A DNA stretch of 64,000 bases. Origin: CAYFLR01 sp964343805. Lineage in GTDB: Bacteria > Bdellovibrionota_B > Oligoflexia > CAYFLR01. This document shows, in pieces, positions 27,047-35,884 of the stretch. The position numbers and the translations under genes are program-made. The stretch is from NCBI GenBank assembly GCA_964343805.1, contig CAYFLR010000003.1, forward strand, positions 62,001-126,000, read 5' to 3'. Every line of letters starts with the position of its first letter. Position 1 is the first letter of the stretch. The notes below the pieces were generated by a model. That model saw only the letters and a program-made list of their open reading frames with translations. It had not been told where the DNA came from and did no database searches.

Positions 27047-28082
27047 AGGGTACTGTATCTAATTGATGATCTGTTGACTGGGCTGTCCACTCACCAGCAA
27101 TGAGGCCAAAAGCTTTATATCTTCCGCCAAATTTCATGAGCGCAACCCCACCTGAAGAACCCATACCTGGTGTTGAACAAAAGGTCAAGTATCCAATGAA
27201 AGATTTCGCTGGATCTTTGGGATATCTCATGCTTCCATGGGTAACATATTGAAATTGTTTATCATAGACTCTACATTCCTCACCTTTGAAGAGCTGTTTT
27301 GCTAAGGCTGAACGGTTGGCAATGGGCCACTTCCGGGAGATGAAGATGTTTGCAGGACGAGGGCTTTGAAGTTTTATATCAACCCCCATTAAAACCATCT
27401 GGCTTTTAGCGTTCCATTTATTAACCCCATCTGGGCAATAGGTTGGGTACTGAGAACAATCTATATTATCCCATCCGTATCTCCCTTTAAGCTGATTTAA
27501 ACCTTCTTTAACTAATGGAATAGGTCTGGGAAGACGATTGGGAATGCGAAAGCGTGTTTTAGGGCACTTCAAAGTGGCAAAGTTATATGCATTAAGTTGG
27601 TTATCGCTGGTGTTGTATTTAATAAATTGGCATCTATTAAGGGTATTAAAGTGTTTGTAATTACCATTTGAACGGGTTTGAGGACCGAGTATCACCTGAG
27701 CCGTCAAGTTTAAGTTGGGTTTAAATAGCCTTTCATCACAGAACCTTGCGGTATGAATATAGGCAAATCTCTGATCTTTTCTGCCGTAAAAGCCAGAGCA
27801 TTTCCACCCATTAGAAAACTTGATAAGGGCAATTGATTTCGCAATCTTTGATAACTGCTTCAGATCATTATCTGGTGACTGGCTGGTGCCAGGGTTTTTT
27901 AAAGGCTTTTCTAAGGGAGAGTTATCTACCACAGTTTGCAGGCTGCTTTTCGTAGGAGTATATTCTTTGCCGCAGCAAGTAAGTAACATGGTTATGACTA
28001 GGAGAAGCAAGGGAATGATAAGACTCATGATATTCCTCTCACGAGCTTTCATTGGTTTTGTTTTGCTATTTGAGTTCATCAT
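27003..28082 (-). CDS. Trypsin-fold lipoprotein with a degenerate catalytic triad
   Basis: A long basic N-region and hydrophobic core end at LLTC-C (C36/C37), a lipoprotein signal. The body resembles chymotrypsin-like S1 proteases: C95-SGFYG, then the TAAHC position as TARFC (111-115), and near the C-terminus GMGSSGGVALM with Ser310 in GSSGG. At the position of the catalytic His there is Phe114, with His110 four residues earlier, and the DIAL-type motif reads NFATL, so the charge relay appears lost. Likely a non-catalytic binding or sensing homologue. It is the first gene of the operon with the two CHASE2 kinases, so it may feed signals to them. The start has AAGGA upstream. Confidence 0.65.
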   Translation of the reverse strand: MMNSNSKTKPMKARERNIMSLIIPLLLLVITMLLTCCGKEYTPTKSSLQTVVDNSPLEKPLKNPGTSQSPDNDLKQLSKIAKSIALIKFSNGWKCSGFYGRKDQRFAYIHTARFCDERLFKPNLNLTAQVILGPQTRSNGNYKHFNTLNRCQFIKYNTSDNQLNAYNFATLKCPKTRFRIPNRLPRPIPLVKEGLNQLKGRYGWDNIDCSQYPTYCPDGVNKWNAKSQMVLMGVDIKLQSPRPANIFISRKWPIANRSALAKQLFKGEECRVYDKQFQYVTHGSMRYPKDPAKSFIGYLTFCSTPGMGSSGGVALMKFGGRYKAFGLIAGEWTAQSTDHQLDTVPYDHNILSAIPPWAR

Positions 28083-28089
28083 TTAATTC

Positions 28090-28383
28090 CTTCTTGATCC
28101 TTTTACGAACCCTTTCTCCTATCTATTAGGATATGCAATAATCAGGCCATGGAATTAAATAAAAAATGATAATAAAACTGTTTAGAAATCAAAGGTTTGT
28201 GGGAAGCGTTTTGAGGGGTGTAGGACAAACTTGTCTATTTTGTTACTGATTATGAGAGAAATAGTACAGAAATGATTCTTCTCTTATATTAAAGTGGGAT
28301 TGTCTTTACTATACCTCGAAAAAGTTGTGCTATTTCGAGGTATGGCTAAGTGAATACTTATGATGTGACATTCTGTTTCTAGT
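28090..28383. other. About 300-nt intergenic region
   Basis: AT-rich, between the start of the protease-like gene and the end of cysS. It contains the inverted repeat at 28311-28343 and a short GACAAACTTGTC palindrome near 28223. I see no tRNA, small gene with a ribosome binding site, or convincing riboswitch. Confidence 0.6.
28311..28343. repeat. Perfect 11-bp inverted repeat downstream of cysS
   Basis: ATACCTCGAAA (28311-28321) and TTTCGAGGTAT (28333-28343) flank an 11-nt loop. It lies 41 nt past the cysS stop and lacks a U-tract in either direction. It could be a transcript-end hairpin or a protein-binding palindrome. Confidence 0.6.
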
Positions 28384-29874
28384 TTAAGACTTCATTTTCC
28401 AAGTGGTCCCATCCTTGCTGTCCATGATTTCCACATTCATTTTGGCCAGCTCGTCTCGCATTTGATCGGCGAGTTTCCAATCTTTATCTTTACGAGCTTG
28501 GTTTCTTTTAGCGATCATAGCTTCAATGGTAGCGGCGTCCCCCTCATCTACAGCTTTGGGTTCATAATCAAAAACCACACCTAGCACCGAATCGAGCTTT
28601 TTTAAAGTATCTAAGCAAAGCTTGGCTTCTTCTCCATTGAGTAGAGGCTGTTTTTTGACTTTACCTTCAAAGGTAAATAGTGTGGCTAAGGCTCCAGAGA
28701 TATTAATGTTTTGGTTTAGGGCCGCTTTATATTCAGCAAGGGTTTGTTCACAAAGTACTGAGATATCTTCTTTGGATTCAGATGGATTGTTTGCTTTACT
28801 CCACTCTTCTAAATTCTGTTTGAAAGTATAAAGTCGATCAATATTCTTTTGAGCATCATCCAAGCTCTTTAAGGTAAAGTTAAGGGTTTGGCCGTAATGA
28901 GTCGAAATCAAAACCCACCTGATAGCTAAAGGATGATAGCCTTTTTCCACCAGATCACGGATGGTGTAAAAGTTGCCTTTACTTTTAGCCATCTTTTCTC
29001 CCTCTACTTGGAGAAACTTGGAATGGAGCCAGTAGTTGACAAACTTCTCGCCTGACACTCCTTCTGATTGGGCAATCTCACACTCATGATGGGGGAACTT
29101 ATTATCCTCTCCACCGGTATGAATATCAATTGATTGGCCTAGTAAGTCTTTACTCATAGCTGAGCATTCTAGATGCCAACCTGGAAATCCCGTTCCTAAC
29201 TCACTCTCCCACTTCATGAGATGGGCATCATCCACTTTCCAAAGGGCAAAATCAAAATGGTTTCGTTTGCCCTTAGTCTGTTCATCATCAGTTCGACCGC
29301 CCGCGCCTGACCTGAGGTTTTCAAGGGTATTATTAGAAAGTTTGCCATACTCTGGAAAGGTTGTAATATCAAAATAATAAGAACCATCAGGGGCTTGATA
29401 GGCATGACCTTTATCTATCAAGATCTTTACCATGGCCAGCATGGGCTCAATATATTCGGTAGCCCTTGGAAACTTGATAGGCTTCTTTAGATTCAAGCTC
29501 TCAAAATCTTCCATAAAGGCTTTGATGTAGTAATCAGCCACATCCCATGGGGAGGTGAAGTTGAGACTTTTGTAGCCATCTTTTTTCTCAGTTTTCTTGA
29601 GAGCGGCGGCCATTTTGTCTTCGCCCTCTTCGCTGAGGGTATCGTCTTGGGTCATATGACCTACATCGGTAATGTTCATAACTTGCCGGACATTGTAGCC
29701 GTTTAATTCTAAAACTCGTCTGATTAGATCTGCTAAAAGGAAGGAGCGAAAATTACCAATATGGGCATAATCGTAAACGGTGGGTCCACAATTATACATG
29801 GTCACAACATCATCTTTTAGAGGGGTGAAGTCTTCGATTTTATTAGTTAAACTGTTATAAAATTGGACTGTCAT
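28384..29874 (-). CDS. cysS: Cysteinyl-tRNA synthetase
   Basis: Charges tRNA-Cys. HIGH-type motif AHIGNFRSF; the preceding YNCGPTVYD carries the Zn-ligand Cys; WHLECSAM and GGEDNKFPHHECEIAQS supply further Zn ligands; KMSKS-type motif KMAKSKGNF. Length 496 is normal. The ATG has AAGGA upstream. Single gene, divergent from the large lipoprotein. The identification is secure. Confidence 0.97.
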   Translation of the reverse strand: MTVQFYNSLTNKIEDFTPLKDDVVTMYNCGPTVYDYAHIGNFRSFLLADLIRRVLELNGYNVRQVMNITDVGHMTQDDTLSEEGEDKMAAALKKTEKKDGYKSLNFTSPWDVADYYIKAFMEDFESLNLKKPIKFPRATEYIEPMLAMVKILIDKGHAYQAPDGSYYFDITTFPEYGKLSNNTLENLRSGAGGRTDDEQTKGKRNHFDFALWKVDDAHLMKWESELGTGFPGWHLECSAMSKDLLGQSIDIHTGGEDNKFPHHECEIAQSEGVSGEKFVNYWLHSKFLQVEGEKMAKSKGNFYTIRDLVEKGYHPLAIRWVLISTHYGQTLNFTLKSLDDAQKNIDRLYTFKQNLEEWSKANNPSESKEDISVLCEQTLAEYKAALNQNINISGALATLFTFEGKVKKQPLLNGEEAKLCLDTLKKLDSVLGVVFDYEPKAVDEGDAATIEAMIAKRNQARKDKDWKLADQMRDELAKMNVEIMDSKDGTTWKMKS

Positions 29875-30000
29875 AGAAATTCCTTAAAGTTTTTTTAGGT
29901 CAAAACCGATATGCAATTAAACTAATGATAGTATTCATGATCAGTAGACAGAATATGGATATTAAGAGTGAATCGCCTTTAAGTCAAGGAGTTAAATATT

Positions 30001-32565
30001 ATGCAACCTAAATATCTTTACTCTTGGAAGATTTACATCCTTACAATAGCTCTCATATTAATGAATGTTACCTCATGTAAGGAAGAGGATGATGCTGATA
30101 CTAAAAATGTCAGAGTGACCGAAGAGAACTCCCAGGACTATTTATCTCAAAGAAAAGGTATATTCTTTCTTAATCAGGTCGTTTTCTTTCAGCCTGCATT
30201 TACTGAGCGTTTTCAAAGTGTCAAAGTGCAAGCCATTGGTCATGTATTAGCTGATACGGAAAGCAAACTCAGCAAAGAGGCGATTGATGAAATTGAAGGG
30301 TCGAGTGATGCTGATAAAGAGGCTATCATTAAAAATGCATTGATTAACAGCGGGGGGAGTGAGAACCCCAGTTCTCCTGGAACCGATGCTAAAGGTTATC
30401 TGGCGGTGAGTGGCACAGTGGTGAGATTAGATAAGGATGGCGAGCTTGTTGCAGAACCTGCAGTGGTGAATGATGGAGATGTTATAGAGAAAGGAAAAGT
30501 CGGATCCGAAGTTGCTGATAGCAGTGTTCTTAGCCCTGTTACAACAGGGGGGACCGATGTAGGTGGATCTGATAGCGAGGGTGATTCTGGTGGAATGGAC
30601 TTAGTTCAGAGTGAAGAAACAGAAACTGAGACTGAGACTGAAACTGAAACTGCTGAATCAACCGATACCGGAGAGACCGCTGACCCTACAGAACCAACCC
30701 AGCAGCCTACTGAAGTAAAAGCAGATCCAGAGGTAACAGCTGTTGAAACTCCTATCAATGATAACTTTTTCACATGTCAATCCTACATTGGATACTGGTT
30801 GTCCTCTGATTTAGTTTTATTCAGAGGGTTTTTTAGAGATACCAAGAATGTTGATAATAACCGCTGTCCATTAATAGACCTTAGCTCCAGTGATAGTTCT
30901 AAAGAAAAGTTTACCATTCAAGGGGAAACTTTTTTAGGTCAACGTCTTTATGGTCGTAAATCTGATTCTGGGCAAATTCCTTCCATGAGTTTTGAAGTAG
31001 TAAAAACTGGTTACTTTGCTAAAGACTATCATCCTTGGACTTTATTGAAGGTGGATACCAGCAAATCTGTCATCTATGAACAAGGTCGAGAAGGATTAGA
31101 TGATCCCAAAGATATAGCAGAAGGAACATTTCAAACCGTGGCGTTGATTCCGCTTATTACTGAAAAAGAGGGTGAAAAGGTCACTGCAGTGGCATTCGAT
31201 TACCATGAGGTTGTTGAGGATGCGGTTCCTGAAGATGGAATGTTTGTTGATAACAGTAGATGGTATGCCACTCACAATGTTTTTATTGAGGGAGGAAAAG
31301 CGGGAGTTTTAGAATCTATGTCTAAGGTTAAAGAGGGAGACTTTGAGTTAAATAGAAATGTTCAGGTGAAAGGCGCTGCCTTTATGAATGTTGACGATGC
31401 GAGCTTACCAGCTGCCATTATGGGAATCGAATTTGATATTGAAAAAGAGGGTAAGGGGCAAACCGTCGTTCCTGGAGAGAAGGCATTACAGAAAATATTG
31501 TCTGAACTTGAATCATCTCGTGCCAGTGATGTGGCTAAATCTCTTGCCGTGAGTCAATGCCAGCTTTGGTCTTCATTAAGATTACCTAGAAAGTGTGGAA
31601 TGGAAGAAATCTATCAAAAGTACTGTAAAGAGAGTGTGAGTGATTGGCAAACAGTTGCGGTGACTTTCGAATGTGCGGCAGAAACTTTAGGTGATGTAGA
31701 AGAATTGGTAGAAAAAGCCAGAAAACACGAGAAGGAAATTGCTACATTTTGCAGTGACAAAGGAGGCAAGGACAGCAAAGGAACAGTTCTTATCTCTGCA
31801 GATGATTGTGCCAAAGCAAAATCTGAATTGACTAAAGCTGAGACCGCTTTAGAGACTTTAAAAAGTGGATCCGCCAATTTAGTAGGAACCGATTCAAGAT
31901 CTGATATTAGAACCAGTACCGGTCAAGTGGCTCAAATTCGTACCCGTGTTCCAGAACGAGAAATTGACTGGGGAGGACTCCTACAGACCTCTGTTGGTGC
32001 TTATGCAGAGTTTCGAAAAATTCAATCAGAAGCTCATTTAGTTTCGAATGAAATGAGAGATCGTATTGCTCAGGAACAAGCTGCCAGCGACGCTGCTAGA
32101 CAAACCGCTATTGATGCAGCTTGGGCTGAGATCAGACAAGATGAAGCAGATGCTCGTCAAGCTGCTTTGGATCAAGATAAGCAAGCTCGCTTGCAAACTA
32201 CTGAGTCAGAAGTAAGAAAAGATGCTGAAGCAGCACTTGCTGCAGCTAAGAAGAAATTTCAAGAAGAAGATGCTGAATATCAAAAGAAGGTTCAAGAGTT
32301 AGCCGCTTGGTGTCGAAAATATCAGCATCTTAAGAAGGTGAAGTCTATGCCATCCTGTGCACGTTATATCACCACAAAACCAACTGCTCCATCCAGTTCA
32401 GTGAGTGGGACAGCCACCACCAAAAAGAAAGCTGCTACACGGAGAAGTGACGATGGATGCTCTATCTCTGGAAATAGTACACAGAGTAATGGCTTAGGAT
32501 GGTTATTCGTTTTATTTACCATCCTCATTGTGGGAATGAGACCTACTATCCTTCGTAAGAATTAA
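30001..32565 (+). CDS. Large lipoprotein with MYXO-CTERM-like C-terminus
   Basis: The signal peptide ends in NVTSC with Cys26, a plausible lipobox. A Thr/Glu-rich linker (ETETETETETE, about 205-216) precedes a central beta-rich domain of unknown type with Cys pairs, then a long alanine/glutamine-rich coiled coil (about 680-770). The last 36 residues have one Cys (C820), a short Ser/Asn/Gly run, a hydrophobic helix (GWLFVLFTILIVGM) and a basic end (RPTILRKN). That layout matches the MYXO-CTERM sorting signal of deltaproteobacteria, in which the Cys is the processing/lipidation site. The protein would then be anchored at both ends or handled by a sorting protease. AAGGAG lies 9 nt before the ATG. 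No close function recognised. Confidence 0.7.
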   Translation: MQPKYLYSWKIYILTIALILMNVTSCKEEDDADTKNVRVTEENSQDYLSQRKGIFFLNQVVFFQPAFTERFQSVKVQAIGHVLADTESKLSKEAIDEIEGSSDADKEAIIKNALINSGGSENPSSPGTDAKGYLAVSGTVVRLDKDGELVAEPAVVNDGDVIEKGKVGSEVADSSVLSPVTTGGTDVGGSDSEGDSGGMDLVQSEETETETETETETAESTDTGETADPTEPTQQPTEVKADPEVTAVETPINDNFFTCQSYIGYWLSSDLVLFRGFFRDTKNVDNNRCPLIDLSSSDSSKEKFTIQGETFLGQRLYGRKSDSGQIPSMSFEVVKTGYFAKDYHPWTLLKVDTSKSVIYEQGREGLDDPKDIAEGTFQTVALIPLITEKEGEKVTAVAFDYHEVVEDAVPEDGMFVDNSRWYATHNVFIEGGKAGVLESMSKVKEGDFELNRNVQVKGAAFMNVDDASLPAAIMGIEFDIEKEGKGQTVVPGEKALQKILSELESSRASDVAKSLAVSQCQLWSSLRLPRKCGMEEIYQKYCKESVSDWQTVAVTFECAAETLGDVEELVEKARKHEKEIATFCSDKGGKDSKGTVLISADDCAKAKSELTKAETALETLKSGSANLVGTDSRSDIRTSTGQVAQIRTRVPEREIDWGGLLQTSVGAYAEFRKIQSEAHLVSNEMRDRIAQEQAASDAARQTAIDAAWAEIRQDEADARQAALDQDKQARLQTTESEVRKDAEAALAAAKKKFQEEDAEYQKKVQELAAWCRKYQHLKKVKSMPSCARYITTKPTAPSSSVSGTATTKKKAATRRSDDGCSISGNSTQSNGLGWLFVLFTILIVGMRPTILRKN
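30616..30651 (+). repeat. Six tandem copies of a GARACW hexamer
   Basis: GAAACA, GAAACT, GAGACT, GAGACT, GAAACT, GAAACT in frame, encoding a run of Glu-Thr pairs in the large lipoprotein. Copy number could vary by slippage without changing the frame. Confidence 0.85.
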
Positions 32566-32593
32566 TTCTGAATCCTATCTTCCTAATAATAAA

Positions 32594-32622
32594 TTGAAAA
32601 TTAAATTCTTAGTCCGTATAAT
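32594..32622 (+). promoter_or_regulatory. Strong sigma70 promoter of the tandem MBL genes
   Basis: TTGAAA (-35), exactly 17 nt, then a perfect TATAAT (-10), 39 nt upstream of the start codon at 32662. Confidence 0.75.
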
Positions 32623-32661
32623 AAAAGGGTGTCCTTCCGTCAATCCAATTAGGGTATCTGT

Positions 32662-33558
32662 ATGGAGATTACCATCTATGGAGCAAGAGGGTCCCATCCT
32701 GTGGCACATGAGAAGTTTATGCGCTTTGGAGGGAATACCACTTGCGTATTAATAGAATTAGAAAATGGACATCACATTGTCTTTGATGCCGGAACCGGAA
32801 TTTATAATTTAGGAGAGGACTTGATAAAGAAGTCTCGAGCGGTTCCTGAATTTAAACTTGATATAATTATTTCTCATACACATTGGGATCACATAATGGG
32901 CTTTCCTCTATTTAAGCTCTTTCATGAGGCGAATGTAGAAGGGCATATTCATGCTCCGGTTTATGCCTGTGATTCATTAGAGAAACTGTTTTCAGGTCAG
33001 CAAACGGAGCTTCATTTTCCTGTTGAAACTCAAAAGATGAACGCTACACTCAAGTTTCATGAGATTCAACCAGGTGATGAGTTTCAAATTAGTGATGCTC
33101 TGGTGAAAACGGTTCAGCTCAACCACCCGGGTAAAGTGATCGGTTATCGAATTGAAGATCATGGAAAGGTTTTTTCTACCATTACCGATACGGGTCCCAT
33201 AGATAACAATCTATTGGGAACAGGAATGAAAGCTCAATTTGATTCTCTACCAGAAGATATCTATGATCAATTTAATAAATCCTTACGTGCCTTGGCAAAA
33301 GATGCAGATATGGTATTGCATGACTGTCATTTTGCTACTGATGATATAAAGGGTAAGGAACATTGGGGTCACTCTACCATTGATCAGGCCTTTGACACTA
33401 TTGTTGATGCTCATGCTAAAAGACTGCTTATTTTTCACCATAATCCTTTTTACGATGACAAAGATGTAGCTGCTTTGGGAGAGAGCTTGAAGGACAGATC
33501 AGAATCTGAAGGGGTTGAGGTGTTAACCGCCTATGAAGGATTGAGGGTCAAGTTATGA
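32662..33558 (+). CDS. MBL-fold metallo-hydrolase, RNase Z/phosphodiesterase-like
   Basis: A 298-residue metallo-beta-lactamase fold protein. The opening strand MEITIYGARGSHP and GGNTTCVLIE, the motif SHTHWDHIMG (HxHxDH), VQLNHPGKVIGYRIE, TDTGP and a late FHHNPF place it in the branch with class III cyclic-nucleotide phosphodiesterases, PhnP and RNase Z. No RNase Z exosite arm is evident. It overlaps its downstream paralogue by 4 nt (ATGA), so the two are co-translated and may form a heterodimer. A two-component pair follows about 90 nt later. A signalling phosphodiesterase role is inference. Confidence 0.75.
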   Translation: MEITIYGARGSHPVAHEKFMRFGGNTTCVLIELENGHHIVFDAGTGIYNLGEDLIKKSRAVPEFKLDIIISHTHWDHIMGFPLFKLFHEANVEGHIHAPVYACDSLEKLFSGQQTELHFPVETQKMNATLKFHEIQPGDEFQISDALVKTVQLNHPGKVIGYRIEDHGKVFSTITDTGPIDNNLLGTGMKAQFDSLPEDIYDQFNKSLRALAKDADMVLHDCHFATDDIKGKEHWGHSTIDQAFDTIVDAHAKRLLIFHHNPFYDDKDVAALGESLKDRSESEGVEVLTAYEGLRVKL

Positions 33559-34403
33559 AATTAATATATCATGGTACCCGTGGCAGTTTAAGTGTTCCTA
33601 GTAGTGATAAATTAAAAGTGGGGTGCAATACTCTGTGCGTCGAACTTCAGCCTGAACCTAATAAGGTTATTATCCTTGACGCTGGATTTGGCATAATTAA
33701 TTTAGGGAATCGACTTGCAGAAGGGATGGATCTCAGCAAGACCAATGAGTTTCATATTTTTCTTTCTCATTTTCATTGGGATCATATTCAGGGGCTTCAA
33801 TATTTTAGACCTATTTATTATCCAACAACCAAGATTTATATATACAGTCCCATTGCTAAAAAGCAGACCCAAAAGGCCATAGAAGACATTTTTACCGGTT
33901 GTTACAGTCCTTTTGAATCCCTTTATAATCTGCCCTCTACTTTGGAATTTAAGAAAATAACGAAAAAGGGAATCAAGGTACAGGGAGTCAATGTGACCCA
34001 TTTTCTATTGGATCACACCTCGCCTACCTTTGCCTACCGTTTAACCGATGATAAGTACTCTGTGGTTTATGCCACCGATCATGAAGCGGCTGATGTTAAA
34101 ATAAACAAGCCATTCATTAATTTTTGTAAAGGCGCAGATATCCTAGTACATGATGCAATGTATACTGAAAAAGAGTATGATAATCGTGTTGGCTTCGGCC
34201 ACAGCACTATAGAATCTGCAATTGATAATGGAATAAAGGCTGAAGTTGGTCAACTTCACCTTTTTCATCATGGGATTGGTCGCAAAGACCAAGATCTATT
34301 CGACTATGTTGATGAAGTTCTTTCCACAAAGTCTATCCCTTCTAGCATTCAAGTTCATATTGCCAAAGAAAATGATCACTATGACCTCAGTAAAAATCCC
34401 TAG
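33555..34403 (+). CDS. Second MBL-fold metallo-hydrolase, paralogue of the preceding gene
   Basis: 282 residues with the same plan: MKLIYHGTRGSLSVP, VGCNTLCVEL, SHFHWDHIQG (HxHxDH), THFLLDHTSPTFAYRL, ATDHEA and LFHHGIG. It aligns along its length with the gene before it and so arose by tandem duplication. All metal ligands appear to be kept in both copies. The ATGA overlap implies equal production. Substrate unknown; the same phosphodiesterase/RNase Z-like branch applies. Confidence 0.75.
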   Translation: MKLIYHGTRGSLSVPSSDKLKVGCNTLCVELQPEPNKVIILDAGFGIINLGNRLAEGMDLSKTNEFHIFLSHFHWDHIQGLQYFRPIYYPTTKIYIYSPIAKKQTQKAIEDIFTGCYSPFESLYNLPSTLEFKKITKKGIKVQGVNVTHFLLDHTSPTFAYRLTDDKYSVVYATDHEAADVKINKPFINFCKGADILVHDAMYTEKEYDNRVGFGHSTIESAIDNGIKAEVGQLHLFHHGIGRKDQDLFDYVDEVLSTKSIPSSIQVHIAKENDHYDLSKNP

Positions 34404-34494
34404 GGAAAATACCTATACATGGTGGGTAAATTAGGGTAATATTTTCCGAAGAGACCGGATTGCTCTATCTTTTGAGATAAGTTAGCTTCTTTTC

Positions 34495-35862
34495 ATGCTT
34501 TCGATGTCAAGCCTTCTGGCATTTGTAGAGTTGCTCTTCATTCGGGAAAGTAACTCGCAAGAATTAGGTTCTCATGGGGATGATGAAGAGCGTAATTTGA
34601 CTTATGTTCAGAGGGTTTGGCATCAGCTTTTATTCAGACCTCTTTTGAGAGCTAAATTTAATTCTATGCAGGACATAACTAACGACAATTCTAGCTACCA
34701 ACTCCATTTTGAAGAGTTGATTATTTCCATTTTAAGTCAGTTTGTCTCTTTAAAGAGGGGTAAAGAGGTGGATGATTGGATTAATCTCTCTTTGTCAAAA
34801 ATCGGCAATTTTACCTATTCTGATCGAAGCTATCTCTTTCGTATTCATCCTGATGGAACCAGGATGAGTAATACTCATGAGTGGGTGGCAAAAGGTATTG
34901 AACCACAAAAAGCGAATTTACAAGATTTATCCACTGCCGATTTAGGGTGGTGGATGGAAAAAATGTCAAGTTTCGATGCGGTCAATATTACCAATGTCGA
35001 GGATCTTTCTGAGAAAGAAGTGGGGCTATTAAAGTCTATCCTCATAGAGCAAGATATTAAATCCCTTGTTTGTGTCCCAGTAGTTTGTAAAAAAGAGTTA
35101 CTCGGGTTTATTGGATTTGATCAGGTGGTGAGAAAGAGAGAGTGGCTTGATCATACAGTTAAACTGCTCTACGTGATGGCTCAGCTAATGGCTACACTGA
35201 TTGAACGTGAGAGGAATGAAAAAATAATTAAAGATGCACAGAGTGCAATTTTAGAAGCCAGCGAGCGAGAGAAACGGAGGATTGGTCAGACTCTTCATGA
35301 TGGAATTGTTCAGCAGTTAACGGGTGTCAACTATATGCTGAAGGCCATGAGTAATCGTATGAGTTCTGGAGATAAAATAGACGCTAAAGAATTAGATGAT
35401 ATTAGCGGTCAAATTACTGACGCTGTTGGTGGTGCTAGGGATTTAGCAAGAGGAATTTATCCAGTGGATCTAAAGGGTGGAATTGAAACCGCTTTTAAAG
35501 GTCTTTCTCTCTATACAGAAAAGGTTTATCAAGTGAGATGTCCATTCCAAATGGATCAGCCTTGGGATTCTTTTCCCGAAGCTACTGCTCGCCAACTCTA
35601 TCTTATTGCTCAGGAATCCATTTCCAATTCTGTGAGACATGGAAAAGCGAATTCCATCTCTATTAGAATGGAAATTTTAAGAAAGAAAAAGCACTCTTTA
35701 ACTATTGAGGATGACGGTGTGGGCTTAACTCCTGAATATAAAAAGAGAGGAATCGGCTTGTCCATTATGAAGTATCGTAGTGAGGCCATTGGTGGCCAGT
35801 TTAAAATAGAAAATCGAAGAGAAGGGGGGGTAAGAGTTACTTGCACTCTTACCAACTGTTAA
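34495..35862 (+). CDS. GAF-domain sensor histidine kinase, NarX/DegS (HisKA_3) type
   Basis: Cytoplasmic: no confident membrane segment apart from a short hydrophobic start. A GAF-like domain (residues about 85-245, with SLVCVPVVCKKELLGFIGFDQ) is followed by the HisKA_3 motif EREKRRIGQTLHDGIVQQLTGV (phospho-acceptor His near 268) and HATPase_c (ESISNSVRHGKANSISI, DDGVGL, RGIGLSIMKYRSEAIGGQ). The partner regulator follows 22 nt later. The start codon is uncertain because no good ribosome binding site is visible upstream of 34495. The input signal cannot be told. Confidence 0.85.
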   Translation: MLSMSSLLAFVELLFIRESNSQELGSHGDDEERNLTYVQRVWHQLLFRPLLRAKFNSMQDITNDNSSYQLHFEELIISILSQFVSLKRGKEVDDWINLSLSKIGNFTYSDRSYLFRIHPDGTRMSNTHEWVAKGIEPQKANLQDLSTADLGWWMEKMSSFDAVNITNVEDLSEKEVGLLKSILIEQDIKSLVCVPVVCKKELLGFIGFDQVVRKREWLDHTVKLLYVMAQLMATLIERERNEKIIKDAQSAILEASEREKRRIGQTLHDGIVQQLTGVNYMLKAMSNRMSSGDKIDAKELDDISGQITDAVGGARDLARGIYPVDLKGGIETAFKGLSLYTEKVYQVRCPFQMDQPWDSFPEATARQLYLIAQESISNSVRHGKANSISIRMEILRKKKHSLTIEDDGVGLTPEYKKRGIGLSIMKYRSEAIGGQFKIENRREGGVRVTCTLTNC

Positions 35863-35884
35863 AAGTAATAAATTGAGGATTGCC

